Below are positions 28,488 to 37,859 of a stretch of DNA of 64,000 nucleotides, one piece after another. The DNA comes from Bradyrhizobium sp. CCBAU 53351 (GTDB lineage Bacteria > Pseudomonadota > Alphaproteobacteria > Rhizobiales > Xanthobacteraceae). A model generated the notes under the pieces. It did not search any database. It was given only the letters and a program-made list of their open reading frames with translations, and was not told the origin of the DNA. Location of the stretch: NCBI RefSeq assembly GCF_015291745.1, contig NZ_CP030059.1:4677501-4741500 (forward strand). The letters are read 5' to 3'. The position numbers and the translations under genes were made by a program. Every line of letters begins with the position of its first letter. The stretch's first letter is position 1.

Positions 28488-28643
28488 CGCCTCTCGCGCG
28501 TCAGGGCGGTGTCGATTTCTGGAGCCGGCCGTTTAACGAGAACCGTCGGGCGGGGATTCGATCGGAGGCTCGGAACTGGACGAGCGTTCGAGTAGCGCGA
28601 CGCAACTCATCCGCTCGATTCGGAAGTCGTGGGAAACGAAGCA

Positions 28644-29582
28644 ATGGACCAGCCACGCACGTCCCGGGCGCGCGCTGTTGATTTGCAGCAACTCCGGTTT
28701 GCCGTCGCCGCCGCAGATTACGGGAGTATTCGGCAAGCCGCGGACTCGTTGTCCGTTCGCCATTCAATCCTGAGCCGATCTATTCGTCAGCTTGAGCATC
28801 TGATCGGCGCCGACATGTTTGAGCGTTCGGGCGGAGGCGTAAAGCCAACACCAGTGGGGCGAAGCGTTCTCTGGATGGCCAGATTAATTCTGGAGCAAGT
28901 CGACGTTCTCGTCGCAACTGCAGCATCGAATGGACGCGGGGAAGCTGGCCGCCTTTCGATCGGTTTTTGTACCTCGATTTCCGCGGGCAATCTGCGAGCG
29001 ACACTGACAGAACTCAAGAGCCGATTTCCTCGGATCGAGCTCGCAACCGTCGAGCGATCTCGAACACGGCTGGCAACTGCACTGCGAAACGGTACGGTCG
29101 ATATACTTGTCGTAACTGGAGAGGTGCCACTGCCCGACAATAACGTTCGCCCGCTCTGGAGCGAGCGCATCCTGGTTTCGCTGGCTGAAGACCATCCATT
29201 GGCCGCGCGGAGCGTAATTTATTGGACGGACCTTCGGAACGAGACCGTGCTATTGAGCCAGCACGATCCCGGACGTGAGCTTGAGGATCTCGTGATATCA
29301 AAGCTTGTTTCTCCTGAAGATCGCCCCAGGATCGAGCGCCATGATGTCAGCCGAGGAATCATCAAGAGCCTTATCAGCATGAAGCTTGGGATCAGCTTGG
29401 TTTTGGAATCGGATGTTGGCGCGAGCTTTGCGGGCTTGGTCTATCGCGAATTGCGCGACGGGACCGGGTCGACACGGTTTGACTTTTCGGCGCATTGGCG
29501 GGCCGATAACAGCAACCCTGCCCTGAAAAGCCTTCTCAAGCTCTTGGCCGAACGCTATCCTTCGGTTACGGCGCGTGATTGA
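28644..29582 (+). CDS. LysR-family transcriptional regulator
   Basis: A 312-residue LysR-type regulator. The N-terminal winged helix reads QQLRFAVAAADYGSIRQAAD then SLSVRHSILSRSIRQLEHLI, and the substrate-binding domain starts near residue 100 (GRLSIGFCTSISAGNLRATL). An in-frame GTG 15 bases earlier is an alternative start. Its 3' end overlaps that of the DUF2274 gene by 28 bp, tail to tail. It faces the trb operon end, a position where LysR genes are often found in Trb-type integrative elements. I take it as the likely left edge of the conjugation module. The target genes are unknown. Confidence 0.85.
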   Translation: MDQPRTSRARAVDLQQLRFAVAAADYGSIRQAADSLSVRHSILSRSIRQLEHLIGADMFERSGGGVKPTPVGRSVLWMARLILEQVDVLVATAASNGRGEAGRLSIGFCTSISAGNLRATLTELKSRFPRIELATVERSRTRLATALRNGTVDILVVTGEVPLPDNNVRPLWSERILVSLAEDHPLAARSVIYWTDLRNETVLLSQHDPGRELEDLVISKLVSPEDRPRIERHDVSRGIIKSLISMKLGISLVLESDVGASFAGLVYRELRDGTGSTRFDFSAHWRADNSNPALKSLLKLLAERYPSVTARD

Positions 29583-29797
29583 GTCATGCGGCGCCGTTTT
29601 GCGAATTCACGATCAGTGGCCATGAATCGCGCCAGCATCGGCGCTATCAGCTTACCCGGATCGCTGACCGCCTGACCCGTTTCTCGCGCAAGAGCTGCCG
29701 CGTAAGCGACCAGATCCCGGTGCACGGAAGCCGGCAATTCAACGCTAACCTTGACCGGTCTCTCGTCTGGAAGCGCCCCTATCTTGAGCTTGGTCAT
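29555..29797 (-). CDS. DUF2274 protein, last gene of the trb operon
   Basis: An 80-residue protein starting MTKLKIGALPDERPVKVSVE. It has a ribbon-helix-helix-like pattern (strand, then VHRDLVAYAAALARETGQAV and MLARFMATDREFAKRR). DUF2274 proteins are encoded immediately after trbI in many Trb systems, as here with one base between the genes. A longer in-frame reading would overlap trbI. The function is unknown; a small DNA-binding or accessory transfer role is plausible. Confidence 0.85.
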   Translation of the reverse strand: MTKLKIGALPDERPVKVSVELPASVHRDLVAYAAALARETGQAVSDPGKLIAPMLARFMATDREFAKRRRMTQSRAVTEG

Positions 29798-29798
29798 G

Positions 29799-31013
29799 TC
29801 ACCCTCTGTATGGCTCGAGAACGAGATCCCGATTGACGATGACACGGACTGGAAATCCCGGACGAATGGTCAGCGTCGGCTGAATATTGAGGCTACGGCG
29901 GACAACCTGTTGGCCGGTTTGATTCAGTGAATCCCCCGCTCCGCGTCGCAGGGCCTGGATAATGGCACTGTCATTGCTGTTTGTGTCCGAACCCGTACCG
30001 AGCTCGGTACCGACGGCCAGCAGCGTCGATAGAGCAGCAGCCTTGAACAGCTCGCCCCAATGATTGTCGACTTCATCTTCCAACCCTGAATACCCAGCCG
30101 CATCGGCACCTGGCTGCCGCTCCAGAACGATTGAACGACCATTCGGCATGATCAAGCGGGTCCAAACCAGCAGGACGCGAGATTGGCCGAACGCAACTTG
30201 GCTGTCGTAGACGCCGATTAAGCGCGCTCCTTGCGGGACAAGCAGAAGGCGCCCGGTCGGCGAATCGAATACGTTTTCCGTCACCTGCGCGGTGATTTGA
30301 CCCGGAAGGTCCGACCGAATCCCGGTAATCAATGCTCCCGGAATGACAGTACCGGCCTGCACAATATATGGTGAAGCCGGCCTGGTGACGCGGTCGGGGC
30401 TTACTGTACGGCGATCCACGGATGCATTGACAAAGGCGAGCTTCCTGTCCTGACCGCTTTGCGTCGATCCTTCATCGCTATTCGTGGCCGGGATCAATGG
30501 AGCAGATCGGTCGCTCCCCAGAGCCGCGACAGCAGGTGGCCGCACTTCTCTCCCATTGGAGGAAGCGAACAAGTGGCTTACGCGGGCCGCTTCGGTTTCC
30601 TGATCCCGGCGCTGCTGTTCTGCATCCGGAGCCGTGGTGCCAAAGGTTGGCGACTGCCCCTGAGCAGCAAGGATCGGCCGGCCAAGGTCGCCAGGAAGTG
30701 GCGGACCAAGCTGCGGGATGGCTTGGCGCGGAACACCCGCATAGTCCTTCGGTAGCGTCGTAACACCATCAGCAATATTGTGATGCTCAGTGCTGTAGAG
30801 TTCGTCGGCGACTTGATTTCGGGATCGATTGCTTTGGAGAGACCACAACACTGCGCCGCCGATGACGAACAAGGCAACCGCGCTCCCTCCGGCCAGGATC
30901 TTCCGTGACAGACGCGTCACGCGCGGAGGCTCCGCTCTTAGCCGGAAACTACTGGACTGCTCGTCCGGTGTTTGCGGCTGAACCGCCTGCTCGCGATCGT
31001 TCTGGGTGTTCAT
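29799..31013 (-). CDS. trbI: Conjugal transfer protein TrbI (VirB10-like)
   Basis: A 404-residue inner-membrane/periplasm-spanning component of the mating-pair formation channel. It has a cytoplasmic proline-rich start, one TM segment near 37-57 (ILAGGSAVALFVIGGAVLWS), a long disordered periplasmic linker, and the VirB10/TrbI domain. That domain reads QAGTVIPGALITGIRSDLPG, GRLLLVPQGARLIGVYDSQV and the C-terminal PTLTIRPGFPVRVIVNRDLV. Its ATG overlaps the stop of trbG. The system is the Trb type used by IncP plasmids, Ti plasmid trb and rhizobial elements. Confidence 0.95.
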   Translation of the reverse strand: MNTQNDREQAVQPQTPDEQSSSFRLRAEPPRVTRLSRKILAGGSAVALFVIGGAVLWSLQSNRSRNQVADELYSTEHHNIADGVTTLPKDYAGVPRQAIPQLGPPLPGDLGRPILAAQGQSPTFGTTAPDAEQQRRDQETEAARVSHLFASSNGREVRPPAVAALGSDRSAPLIPATNSDEGSTQSGQDRKLAFVNASVDRRTVSPDRVTRPASPYIVQAGTVIPGALITGIRSDLPGQITAQVTENVFDSPTGRLLLVPQGARLIGVYDSQVAFGQSRVLLVWTRLIMPNGRSIVLERQPGADAAGYSGLEDEVDNHWGELFKAAALSTLLAVGTELGTGSDTNSNDSAIIQALRRGAGDSLNQTGQQVVRRSLNIQPTLTIRPGFPVRVIVNRDLVLEPYRG

Positions 31014-32035
31014 GACGACGGCCTCCCGTCAGTCCTGACAATTCTGACCTTCTGCTGGTGCTCACCGCCGAGCCTCAATTCTGCGGCGGCAAACAACCGA
31101 TCTACGATCAGCACGTTGCCGTACGCGCGATAGTTGACGAGTTGGGTCTTTCCGTCGGGGCCGATGACGAAGAGCGGCGGCATCTCGCCCTGGACAATTC
31201 CTTGCGGGAATTCGACGTAGACCTTGCGGCCATCATCGTACGCTGAAAGCGGCCGCCACGGTGGGCTGCCCCCTTCGATTGCGTAACGAAAGACACGCTG
31301 GCCCGGATCGGGAAGAACAGGTCTGAGAGTGGCCGCTCGCGATCGTTCGCGAACGGTTTCCGGATAGTACCATGCAACGGATGGCATGTATGGCCGCTCG
31401 CGGGAGCGGAGCTCGATCAGGTAGGTGCGCCGGTCGGTATTGACGACAAGGTTGGTTTCGATCGAAGCCCGCGTCGGCTTGACTAGGATATGGACGCGTC
31501 GCGCGTCACCACTTCCGCTCTCGGTATCGCCCACAACCCAGCGTACTGTGTCGCCCGCCGCGATAGGCCCTGATCCGGTCAGTTGCTCTCCCTCCTCGAG
31601 CGCAATATCCGTGATCTGGCCAGGTGCAGCGTAGACCTGGTAGAGCGCGCCCGGGCTGTACGCGTAGATCTGGGCGGCGTTGAAATACCCTCGCTTGCGC
31701 GGCTCGACGCGAGACGCTCCGTTTGCCGTCTCAACCCGGCTTACAGGTTCGGCCTCCTCTTTTGCTCCTGACTTGCCGCCAAGAGCTGGTTTCCAAAGCG
31801 GAGGAACGTGAAGCGGTTTCGATCTGTCGTCGACAGGCACTGGAGGGGCTGGCAACGCCGGCACTTCAGCGTCATAGCTGATCTCCGGCGGAATATAGGT
31901 CGCGCAACCTCCAAGGGCCGACGTACAAAGCAGCAGGGCGGACAAAACCGCTCGCTTTGAGGTTACGAAACCGGCGTTGAGCCTGCGGTGAGTAATGGAA
32001 GGCTTTTCATAAGCGTTCGGCGTCGTCTTGGTCAC
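31010..32035 (-). CDS. trbG: Conjugal transfer lipoprotein TrbG (VirB9-like)
   Basis: A 341-residue VirB9-family protein of the outer-membrane core complex. A signal segment with lipobox (LLLCTSALGGC) lies near residues 30-45. The conserved domain includes GALYQVYAAPGQITDIALEE, THLV-type sites such as TRASIETNLVVNTDRRTYLI, and the C-terminal PDGKTQLVNYRAYGNVLIVD. The GTG start was chosen because it overlaps the trbF stop (GTGA); no ATG lies nearby in frame. Order trbF-trbG-trbI is standard. Confidence 0.93.
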   Translation of the reverse strand: MTKTTPNAYEKPSITHRRLNAGFVTSKRAVLSALLLCTSALGGCATYIPPEISYDAEVPALPAPPVPVDDRSKPLHVPPLWKPALGGKSGAKEEAEPVSRVETANGASRVEPRKRGYFNAAQIYAYSPGALYQVYAAPGQITDIALEEGEQLTGSGPIAAGDTVRWVVGDTESGSGDARRVHILVKPTRASIETNLVVNTDRRTYLIELRSRERPYMPSVAWYYPETVRERSRAATLRPVLPDPGQRVFRYAIEGGSPPWRPLSAYDDGRKVYVEFPQGIVQGEMPPLFVIGPDGKTQLVNYRAYGNVLIVDRLFAAAELRLGGEHQQKVRIVRTDGRPSS

Positions 32036-32715
32036 TGACCCAGCTCCTTCGACCAGTTGATGGCGCGGACGTAGACGCCAAGAGGATTTTTGCGCAGCCG
32101 TTCGGCATCGCGTGGCGTCTCGATCACGACCGTGAGTATCGCGGTCCAGCGTTCGGTCGAGCTCAACGAGCCGTTGTCGTAAATGCGTTGGGTCCACGCG
32201 ACCCGAAAGCTGTCTGGTGAGGCGCGGATGACGCTGGAGACATCCACGGAGATCTGCGCTTTACCCAGCCTGGCAAAGGGATCGTTGTTACGCGCAAAGT
32301 CGTTGAGGGCGGCCGCGCCGCGATCGGTCGCAAAGTCGTAGGCCCGAAGCCAGTTCTGGCGCAGAACGATGCCGTCGGCCGGCAGCCCCCGGACATCTTC
32401 GATAAAGCGCGCCAAATGGTAGGCGATCTGCGCGTCGGTGGGTTGATAGTCGAAATTGGCGGGCGCGACCCTCTGGGCCTGGCCGAGCCGATCGACTTCA
32501 ACCACCCAGGGCGTGATCGATCCTTGCGCCGATTGCCAGACAAGTCCACCGGCGAGGCCCGTCGATAGCATGAGGCAGCCGAACGCCATCAGGCGCCAGT
32601 TCTTGGCCTGCACGCGGGCGGATCCAATGCGTTCGTCCCAGACCTGTGCTGCCTTTTGGTATGGCGTAATCGGCCCGGGCATGCGCCCGTAGTGAACGGA
32701 AGGTCGTTTGAACAT
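32032..32715 (-). CDS. trbF: Conjugal transfer protein TrbF (VirB8-like)
   Basis: A 227-residue inner-membrane component. The start MFKRPSVHYGRMPGPITPYQ is the usual TrbF N-terminus; the longer frame upstream runs over trbL. One TM helix spans about 45-65 (LMAFGCLMLSTGLAGGLVWQ). A periplasmic VirB8-type domain follows, with ARFIEDVRGLPADGIVLRQN and ERWTAILTVVIETPRDAERL. It is expected to bridge the TrbE/TrbL inner-membrane parts and the TrbG/TrbI core. Confidence 0.94.
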   Translation of the reverse strand: MFKRPSVHYGRMPGPITPYQKAAQVWDERIGSARVQAKNWRLMAFGCLMLSTGLAGGLVWQSAQGSITPWVVEVDRLGQAQRVAPANFDYQPTDAQIAYHLARFIEDVRGLPADGIVLRQNWLRAYDFATDRGAAALNDFARNNDPFARLGKAQISVDVSSVIRASPDSFRVAWTQRIYDNGSLSSTERWTAILTVVIETPRDAERLRKNPLGVYVRAINWSKELGQ

Positions 32716-32818
32716 CGATATTGCCCCATTGGATCGAGTGATCGGTGTGATGTCGGGCAGCTTCGTAATAAGGCACGTCACTGCGTACGGTGGGTGGAAG
32801 GCGAAGCTTGGCAGCGTT

Positions 32819-34048
32819 TCAGCGCTCTCCTTCAGATAAATCGACGGAGGAGCCGCTGCCGCCATGATCGCCGGAGCGGACGGCGTGGCCGGCAGTCGAT
32901 GCGCCATGTTGAATTGTCTGGGCGCGTTTCATGCGCCGCGCCCAATCAGGCTGCCCGTCCGCGGGCGCGCTCGTGGCCGGTTCACTCGCCTGCCCAGTGT
33001 TAGTGAATGCGGCGGCCGAACGACGTAACGGGCTCATGGCCGCCGAACTGCCGGCTTCAGCGACGCCGGCCAGCCCGCCGCTTCGATAGGCTGTGGACGC
33101 ACCGCTCAAGACGGCTCCCCCGCCGCGCGCGGCACCTGCGATCGCTCCACTGGCGAGGCCAACACCACCGGCGGCGAGGCCCGCGCCCGCTGCAACGACA
33201 CCGCCAGCGGCAAGGCCTGTTCCGATCGCGGCACCGGCACCAAGTTGCGGTCCACCGGACACCAGGCCGTTTGCGATTCCCGGACCGAAGATGCCAAGGC
33301 CCAACAATGAGAGCGCGGCGAGTACCAGGGTCATCGCGTCTTCAATCGTCGGCTGTGCGCCGCCGAAGCCGGAGGTGAACTGCGAGAACAGGGTCGATCC
33401 GATGCCGACAATCACGGCCAGGACCAGGACCTTGATGCCGGACGATATGACGTTGCCCAGCACGCGCTCGGCCGCGAAGGCGGTCTTTCCAAACAGACCG
33501 AAAGGGATGAGCACGAAGCCCGCCAGCGTCGTGAGTTTGAACTCAATCAGGGTGACGAAGAGCTGGATCGCCAAGATGAAGAAGGCGAGTAATACGACAA
33601 TCCAGGCGAACAAGAGAACGACGATCTGAACGAAATTCTCGAAGAAGCTGATGTAGCCCATCAGGTTCGAAATCGAGTCGAGCAGCGGTCGACCGGCATC
33701 GAGACCGACTTGAGCGATCTTTCCTGGCCGCAAGAAGTCTGAGGTAGAGAGGCTCGCGCCAGATGCCTTAAGCCCCAAACCCGCAAAGCTCTCGAAGACG
33801 ACGCGTGCGAGGCTGTTCCAATTACCGATCAGGTAAGCAAACACACCGACGAAGAGCGTCTTCTTGACGAGGCGCGCGATGATGTCCTCGTCCGGCCCCC
33901 AACTCCAGAATAAAGCGGCAAGCGTAATGTCGATCGCCGCAAGCGTAGTTGCGAGATATCCGATGTCGCCACCCACGAGCCCGAAGCCATTGTCGATGTA
34001 GCGAGTAAACGTCTCGAGAAATTGGTCGATGATGCCGGTACCCGTCAT
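32819..34048 (-). CDS. trbL: Conjugal transfer membrane protein TrbL (VirB6-like)
   Basis: A 409-residue polytopic protein with about six membrane segments in residues 25-270 (for example IVVLLFAWIVVLLAFFILAI and VLVLAVIVGIGSTLFSQFTS). An Ala/Gly-rich stretch (AAGGVVAAGAGLAAGGVGLA) and a polar, poorly conserved C-terminus follow. VirB6/TrbL forms the inner-membrane channel of the secretion system. The ATG overlaps the trbK stop (ATGA). A gap of about 100 bp separates it from trbF. Confidence 0.93.
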   Translation of the reverse strand: MTGTGIIDQFLETFTRYIDNGFGLVGGDIGYLATTLAAIDITLAALFWSWGPDEDIIARLVKKTLFVGVFAYLIGNWNSLARVVFESFAGLGLKASGASLSTSDFLRPGKIAQVGLDAGRPLLDSISNLMGYISFFENFVQIVVLLFAWIVVLLAFFILAIQLFVTLIEFKLTTLAGFVLIPFGLFGKTAFAAERVLGNVISSGIKVLVLAVIVGIGSTLFSQFTSGFGGAQPTIEDAMTLVLAALSLLGLGIFGPGIANGLVSGGPQLGAGAAIGTGLAAGGVVAAGAGLAAGGVGLASGAIAGAARGGGAVLSGASTAYRSGGLAGVAEAGSSAAMSPLRRSAAAFTNTGQASEPATSAPADGQPDWARRMKRAQTIQHGASTAGHAVRSGDHGGSGSSVDLSEGER

Positions 34049-34416
34049 GGCTTGCTCGCGTCAGGTAGCACCACGGACGGATATCCTTGCGGCATCCGGC
34101 TCTCGTCCTTCGGCGCGGGCGTCTGGCCCGCGACTGGATCGGAACCCCGAGATGCGGCAGCACTGTCCTTCCTGCCAAAGAAGCGACGCCGGTTTTCAGC
34201 CCAAACTCTTTGGCAATGCTGATAGCCAGTGACATCGTCTGAAGTGACGGTGCGACAGCGGGCGAGATCGGAACCGCCTACGTCAGTGGTCTGCTCTGCC
34301 TTTGTCGGTGCAGACGTATCTTCTCCACCACGAAGCTGGATCGTGCAGGCTGCGACGACCAGTATCCCGACTGATGTGAGTAGCGATAACGCCTTGAATG
34401 GACCCGTGTCAGTCAT
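34045..34416 (-). CDS. trbK: Putative entry-exclusion lipoprotein, TrbK-alternative type
   Basis: A 123-residue protein with an N-terminal hydrophobic segment ending in a lipobox-like VVAAC (ALSLLTSVGILVVAACTIQL), suggesting a lipoprotein. A small conserved core follows: DLARCRTVTSDDVTGYQHCQ then RVWAENRRRFFG. The C-terminus is Pro/Ser-rich. It sits between trbJ and trbL, overlapping both by 1 and 4 bases, the place of TrbK. By family analogy it blocks entry of a second copy of the same element. Sequence similarity to IncP TrbK is slight, so the label rests on position and the RVWAENRRRFF core. Confidence 0.75.
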   Translation of the reverse strand: MTDTGPFKALSLLTSVGILVVAACTIQLRGGEDTSAPTKAEQTTDVGGSDLARCRTVTSDDVTGYQHCQRVWAENRRRFFGRKDSAAASRGSDPVAGQTPAPKDESRMPQGYPSVVLPDASKP

Positions 34417-35147
34417 CAGTGGAACATCCGCACGTCTTGGGATTGATAGCCCTGTCCTGGTGTCAGAAACCGTCGGAGTTGTTCTCGGCCCTGGTCTTGG
34501 GCTGAGGCGCGTTGAGCCGCTTCAAGGCTCTGCGCCCTGCCCTGTGCCGTCACGACAGCGGTGAGATCGGCGAGCTGCTGCGCGTTCAGCGCGAGAATCT
34601 GATTGCCAGCCTGCGTCGCCTGCAGGCCGCCGCTAGCGGCTTGGCTTGACGTTACGAGCGCGGACGTCTGGATGCGATTGGTATCGAGGTTGCCGACGAT
34701 GCCGGCCTGAACCCGGAGCGCGTCTTGCGTCGCGGCATAGGAATTTTGCCACCGCGATTGAGCATTGGCGACTAAAAGCAGATTCGACTGCCTGCCAGTC
34801 GCCGGCGCATAGCTGGTCGAAAACGCGCGATCAATCTGCTGGACGTCGTAGGCGATCCGCTGAGCCTGGGCCAGCAATTGCTGGGTCCGTTGGATCGATG
34901 CTTGCAGTTGCTGCAAGGACGAGTATGGCAGGCTTGCCAAATTCTTCGCCTGATTGATCAGCATCTGCGCCTCGTTCTGCAGCGAGGTGATCTGGTTGTT
35001 GATCTGCTGCAGTTCCCGCGCGGCGGTCAGGACGTTCTGGACGTAATTGTTGGGATCAAAGACGATCCACTGTGCCCGCGCAGGCGCTGAGACGCCAAGC
35101 GTGAGGGCGACGGCGCCGGCAGCCAGCAGAGCGCTAAGGCGACTCAT
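34416..35147 (-). CDS. trbJ: Conjugal transfer protein TrbJ (VirB5-like)
   Basis: A 243-residue secreted/periplasmic protein. The signal peptide ends near SAPARAQWIVFDPNNYVQN, the typical TrbJ mature start. It is followed by long amphipathic helices with Gln-rich segments (AARELQQINNQITSLQNEAQ, TQQLLAQAQRIAYDVQQIDR). It is thought to form the pilus-tip/adhesion component. The start overlaps the trbE stop (ATGA). Confidence 0.93.
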   Translation of the reverse strand: MSRLSALLAAGAVALTLGVSAPARAQWIVFDPNNYVQNVLTAARELQQINNQITSLQNEAQMLINQAKNLASLPYSSLQQLQASIQRTQQLLAQAQRIAYDVQQIDRAFSTSYAPATGRQSNLLLVANAQSRWQNSYAATQDALRVQAGIVGNLDTNRIQTSALVTSSQAASGGLQATQAGNQILALNAQQLADLTAVVTAQGRAQSLEAAQRASAQDQGREQLRRFLTPGQGYQSQDVRMFH

Positions 35148-37585
35148 AGCGATCTCTCCAAATTGCCGAGATTGGGGATCAGGTCCAGCGCCCAGGAGAC
35201 GCCACGGTGCTGGAGCCAGGCGGGCACGAAGCCGTCACGTCCATGTTCAGCGAACAGTTGCCCGATAGCAGCCTGATCGGTCTTGGAAGAGGCTGCCGTA
35301 AAGGCCAGCGCAACTTCGCCGAGACCCAGTTCGAACATCCGGTTGCCGCGACGGGACTGGCAATAGTAGTCGCGCTTCGGGGTGGCTCGGCTCAGAAGCT
35401 CGATCTGTCGGTCATTGAGGCCGAAGCGACGGTAGATAGCTGATATCTGCGGTTCGATCGCCCGCTCGTTCGGCAGCAACAGGCGCGTCGGGCAGCTTTC
35501 GATGATCGCCGGCGCGATCGCCGAGCCATCGATGTCCGATAGCGACTGAGTGGCGAAGATGACCGACGCGTTCTTCTTCCGAAGTGTCTTCAGCCATTCC
35601 CGGAGCTGGCCAGCAAAATCCTCGTCGTCGAGAGCAAGCCACCCCTCATCGATAATGAGAAGTGTGGGCCGACCATCGAGACGGTCTCCAATGCGATGGA
35701 AAAGGTAGGCCAGCACGGCCGGGGCCGCGCTCGTTCCGATCAACCCCTCGGTCTCAAATGCCTGGACCGAGGACTCGCCAAGGCGCTCGAATTCGGCGTC
35801 GAGCAAGCGCCCTGACGGACCGCCCAGGCAGTAGGGCTGCAAGGCACGCTTCAGGGAGTTGGATTGCAGGAGGACCGACAGGCCGGTCAGGGTGCGTTCC
35901 TCCCTCGGCGCCGAAGCGAGAGACGTCAATGCCGACCACAGGTGATCCTTGACCTCCGGGGTGATCTCGATCTTTTCCCGCGCCAGGATTGCCGCGATCC
36001 ATTCCGTCGCCCACCCTCGCTCGGAAGGATCGTCGATCCAGGCCAACGGCTGCAGGGCGACGGGGTTTTCGTCCCCGTCAGACAGCGCGCCGCCGAGATC
36101 ATGCCAGTCGCCGTCCATGGCAAGTGCGGCCGCCCTGATCGAACCACCAAAGTCGAACGCAAAGACCTGAGAGTTCGGGTAACGGCGGAACTGCAGCGCC
36201 ATTAGCGCCAGCAACACCGATTTGCCAGCCCCTGTCGGTCCCACCACGAGGGTATGGCCGACGTCGCCGACATGGAGGGAGAACCGGAATGGGGTCGATC
36301 CCTCGGTCTTGCCAAATAGAAGCGGCGGGCCCTTCAAATGCAGATCCCTCGCCTCGCCCGCCCATACCGCCGACATAGGGATCATGTGGGCGAGGTTGAG
36401 AGTCGAAACCGGCGGCTGCCGCACATTGGCATAGACATGACCTGGCAGGCTGCCGAGCCAGGCTTCGACGGCGTTCACCGTCTCGATCATGCAGGTGAAA
36501 TCGCGGCCTTGAATGACTTTCTCGACCAGCCGCAGCTTTTCGTCGGCTGCACCGGGATCCCCGTCCCAGACGGTGATGGTCGCCGTGACAAAGGCTTGTC
36601 CGATCTGATCCGAACCCAGTTCCTGCAACGCGGCGTCGGCATCGATCGCCTTGTTGTGTGCGTCGGTATCGAGCAGCGTCGACGCCTCGTTGGTCATGAC
36701 CTCCTTGAGGATCGCGCCAATTGATTTTCTCTTTGCGAACCACTGGCGGCGGATTTTGGTCAGCAGTTTGGTGGCATCGGTCTTGTCGAGCATGATCGCG
36801 CGCGTCGACCAGCGGTACGAAAACGCCAGGCGATTCAGATCATCCAGAATTCCCGGCGTCGTCGTGCCCGGGAAGCCGACGATCGTGAGAACTCGCATAT
36901 TGGCTGAGCCCAGCATCGGCTCGAGCCCGCCGGTCAGCGGCTGGTCAGCCAACAGAGCATCGATGTACATGGGAATTTCGGGCACGCGAACGCGATGACG
37001 CTTGGTCGAAATCGTCGAATGCAAATAGGTCAGCGTGTCCTGATCATCGAGCCAGCCGCATTCCGGCATGAAACCTTCAAGGAGCTGAAGCACACGGGTG
37101 GTTTGATCGGCAAACCCGCGGAGCACCTCGCGAGCGTCTGCTGCCACAGTCCGATCGCGCCCCTCGTAGAGCAGTCGCTCTGCCCGGGCAGCTCCCTCCT
37201 CCGGTGGCAGATAGAGGAAGGTCAGGAAGTAGCTGGACTCATAGTGGGCGCCTGCCTCCTCGAACTGTGCTCTGCGCTCGGCGTCGACCAGTGCAGACGC
37301 GACATCCGGAAAAGTGTTCGGCGGGTAGCTACCGGCAAAATGGCGCTGCGCCTCAACGAACACGGCCCAGCCGGATCCAAGGCGGCGCAAGGCGTTGTTC
37401 AGACGACCGGCGACGCCGGCAAGTTCCGCCGGCACAGCGCTGTCGAGGTCAGGTCCCCGGAACTTTGCCGTCCGCTGGAACGAACCGTCCTTATTGAGGA
37501 TGATTCCCTCATCAACCAGGGCTGCCCAAGGCAGGAAGTCCGCGAGACGGGCGTTGGAATGGCGATATTCGGCAAGGTTCATCAT
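35144..37585 (-). CDS. trbE: Conjugal transfer ATPase TrbE (VirB4-like)
   Basis: An 813-residue VirB4-type ATPase that energises pilus assembly and substrate transfer. Walker A is VVGPTGAGKSVLLALM and Walker B is PTLLIIDEGWLALDDEDFA. The N-terminal domain matches TrbE (MMNLAEYRHSNARLADFLPW, HFAGSYPPNTFPDVASALVD). Two adjacent ATGs are possible; the first is used. It lies 10 bp after trbD. Length is typical for the family. Confidence 0.95.
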   Translation of the reverse strand: MMNLAEYRHSNARLADFLPWAALVDEGIILNKDGSFQRTAKFRGPDLDSAVPAELAGVAGRLNNALRRLGSGWAVFVEAQRHFAGSYPPNTFPDVASALVDAERRAQFEEAGAHYESSYFLTFLYLPPEEGAARAERLLYEGRDRTVAADAREVLRGFADQTTRVLQLLEGFMPECGWLDDQDTLTYLHSTISTKRHRVRVPEIPMYIDALLADQPLTGGLEPMLGSANMRVLTIVGFPGTTTPGILDDLNRLAFSYRWSTRAIMLDKTDATKLLTKIRRQWFAKRKSIGAILKEVMTNEASTLLDTDAHNKAIDADAALQELGSDQIGQAFVTATITVWDGDPGAADEKLRLVEKVIQGRDFTCMIETVNAVEAWLGSLPGHVYANVRQPPVSTLNLAHMIPMSAVWAGEARDLHLKGPPLLFGKTEGSTPFRFSLHVGDVGHTLVVGPTGAGKSVLLALMALQFRRYPNSQVFAFDFGGSIRAAALAMDGDWHDLGGALSDGDENPVALQPLAWIDDPSERGWATEWIAAILAREKIEITPEVKDHLWSALTSLASAPREERTLTGLSVLLQSNSLKRALQPYCLGGPSGRLLDAEFERLGESSVQAFETEGLIGTSAAPAVLAYLFHRIGDRLDGRPTLLIIDEGWLALDDEDFAGQLREWLKTLRKKNASVIFATQSLSDIDGSAIAPAIIESCPTRLLLPNERAIEPQISAIYRRFGLNDRQIELLSRATPKRDYYCQSRRGNRMFELGLGEVALAFTAASSKTDQAAIGQLFAEHGRDGFVPAWLQHRGVSWALDLIPNLGNLERSL

Positions 37586-37595
37586 GACGAGAGGC

Positions 37596-37859
37596 TCAGA
37601 TGTTGAGATGACCGGGAATGCGCAGATGTCGGCGCACCACATCGACGAAGGCGGGATCGCGCTTGGCGGCCCAGACGGCAGCCATGTGGCCGATGAACCA
37701 GAGGACGAGACCCGCAATCCACAGCCGCAGTCCAAGTCCGAGGGCAGCCGCCAGCGTGCCGTTGACGATAGCAACCGATCGCGGCGCGCCGCCCATCAGG
37801 ATCGGCTCGGTGAGCGCGCGATGAACGGGCACGACAAAACCTGCGACTGGCTCATCCAT
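37596..37859 (-). CDS. trbD: Conjugal transfer protein TrbD (VirB3-like)
   Basis: An 87-residue inner-membrane protein, MDEPVAGFVVPVHRALTEPI, then LMGGAPRSVAIVNGTLAAAL. It has one or two hydrophobic helices and the C-terminal DPAFVDVVRRHLRIPGHL, which matches VirB3/TrbD. The ATG overlaps the trbC stop by one base (TGATG), indicating coupling. In frame, a longer reading upstream is just trbC antisense-free overlap without homology. Confidence 0.93.
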   Translation of the reverse strand: MDEPVAGFVVPVHRALTEPILMGGAPRSVAIVNGTLAAALGLGLRLWIAGLVLWFIGHMAAVWAAKRDPAFVDVVRRHLRIPGHLNI

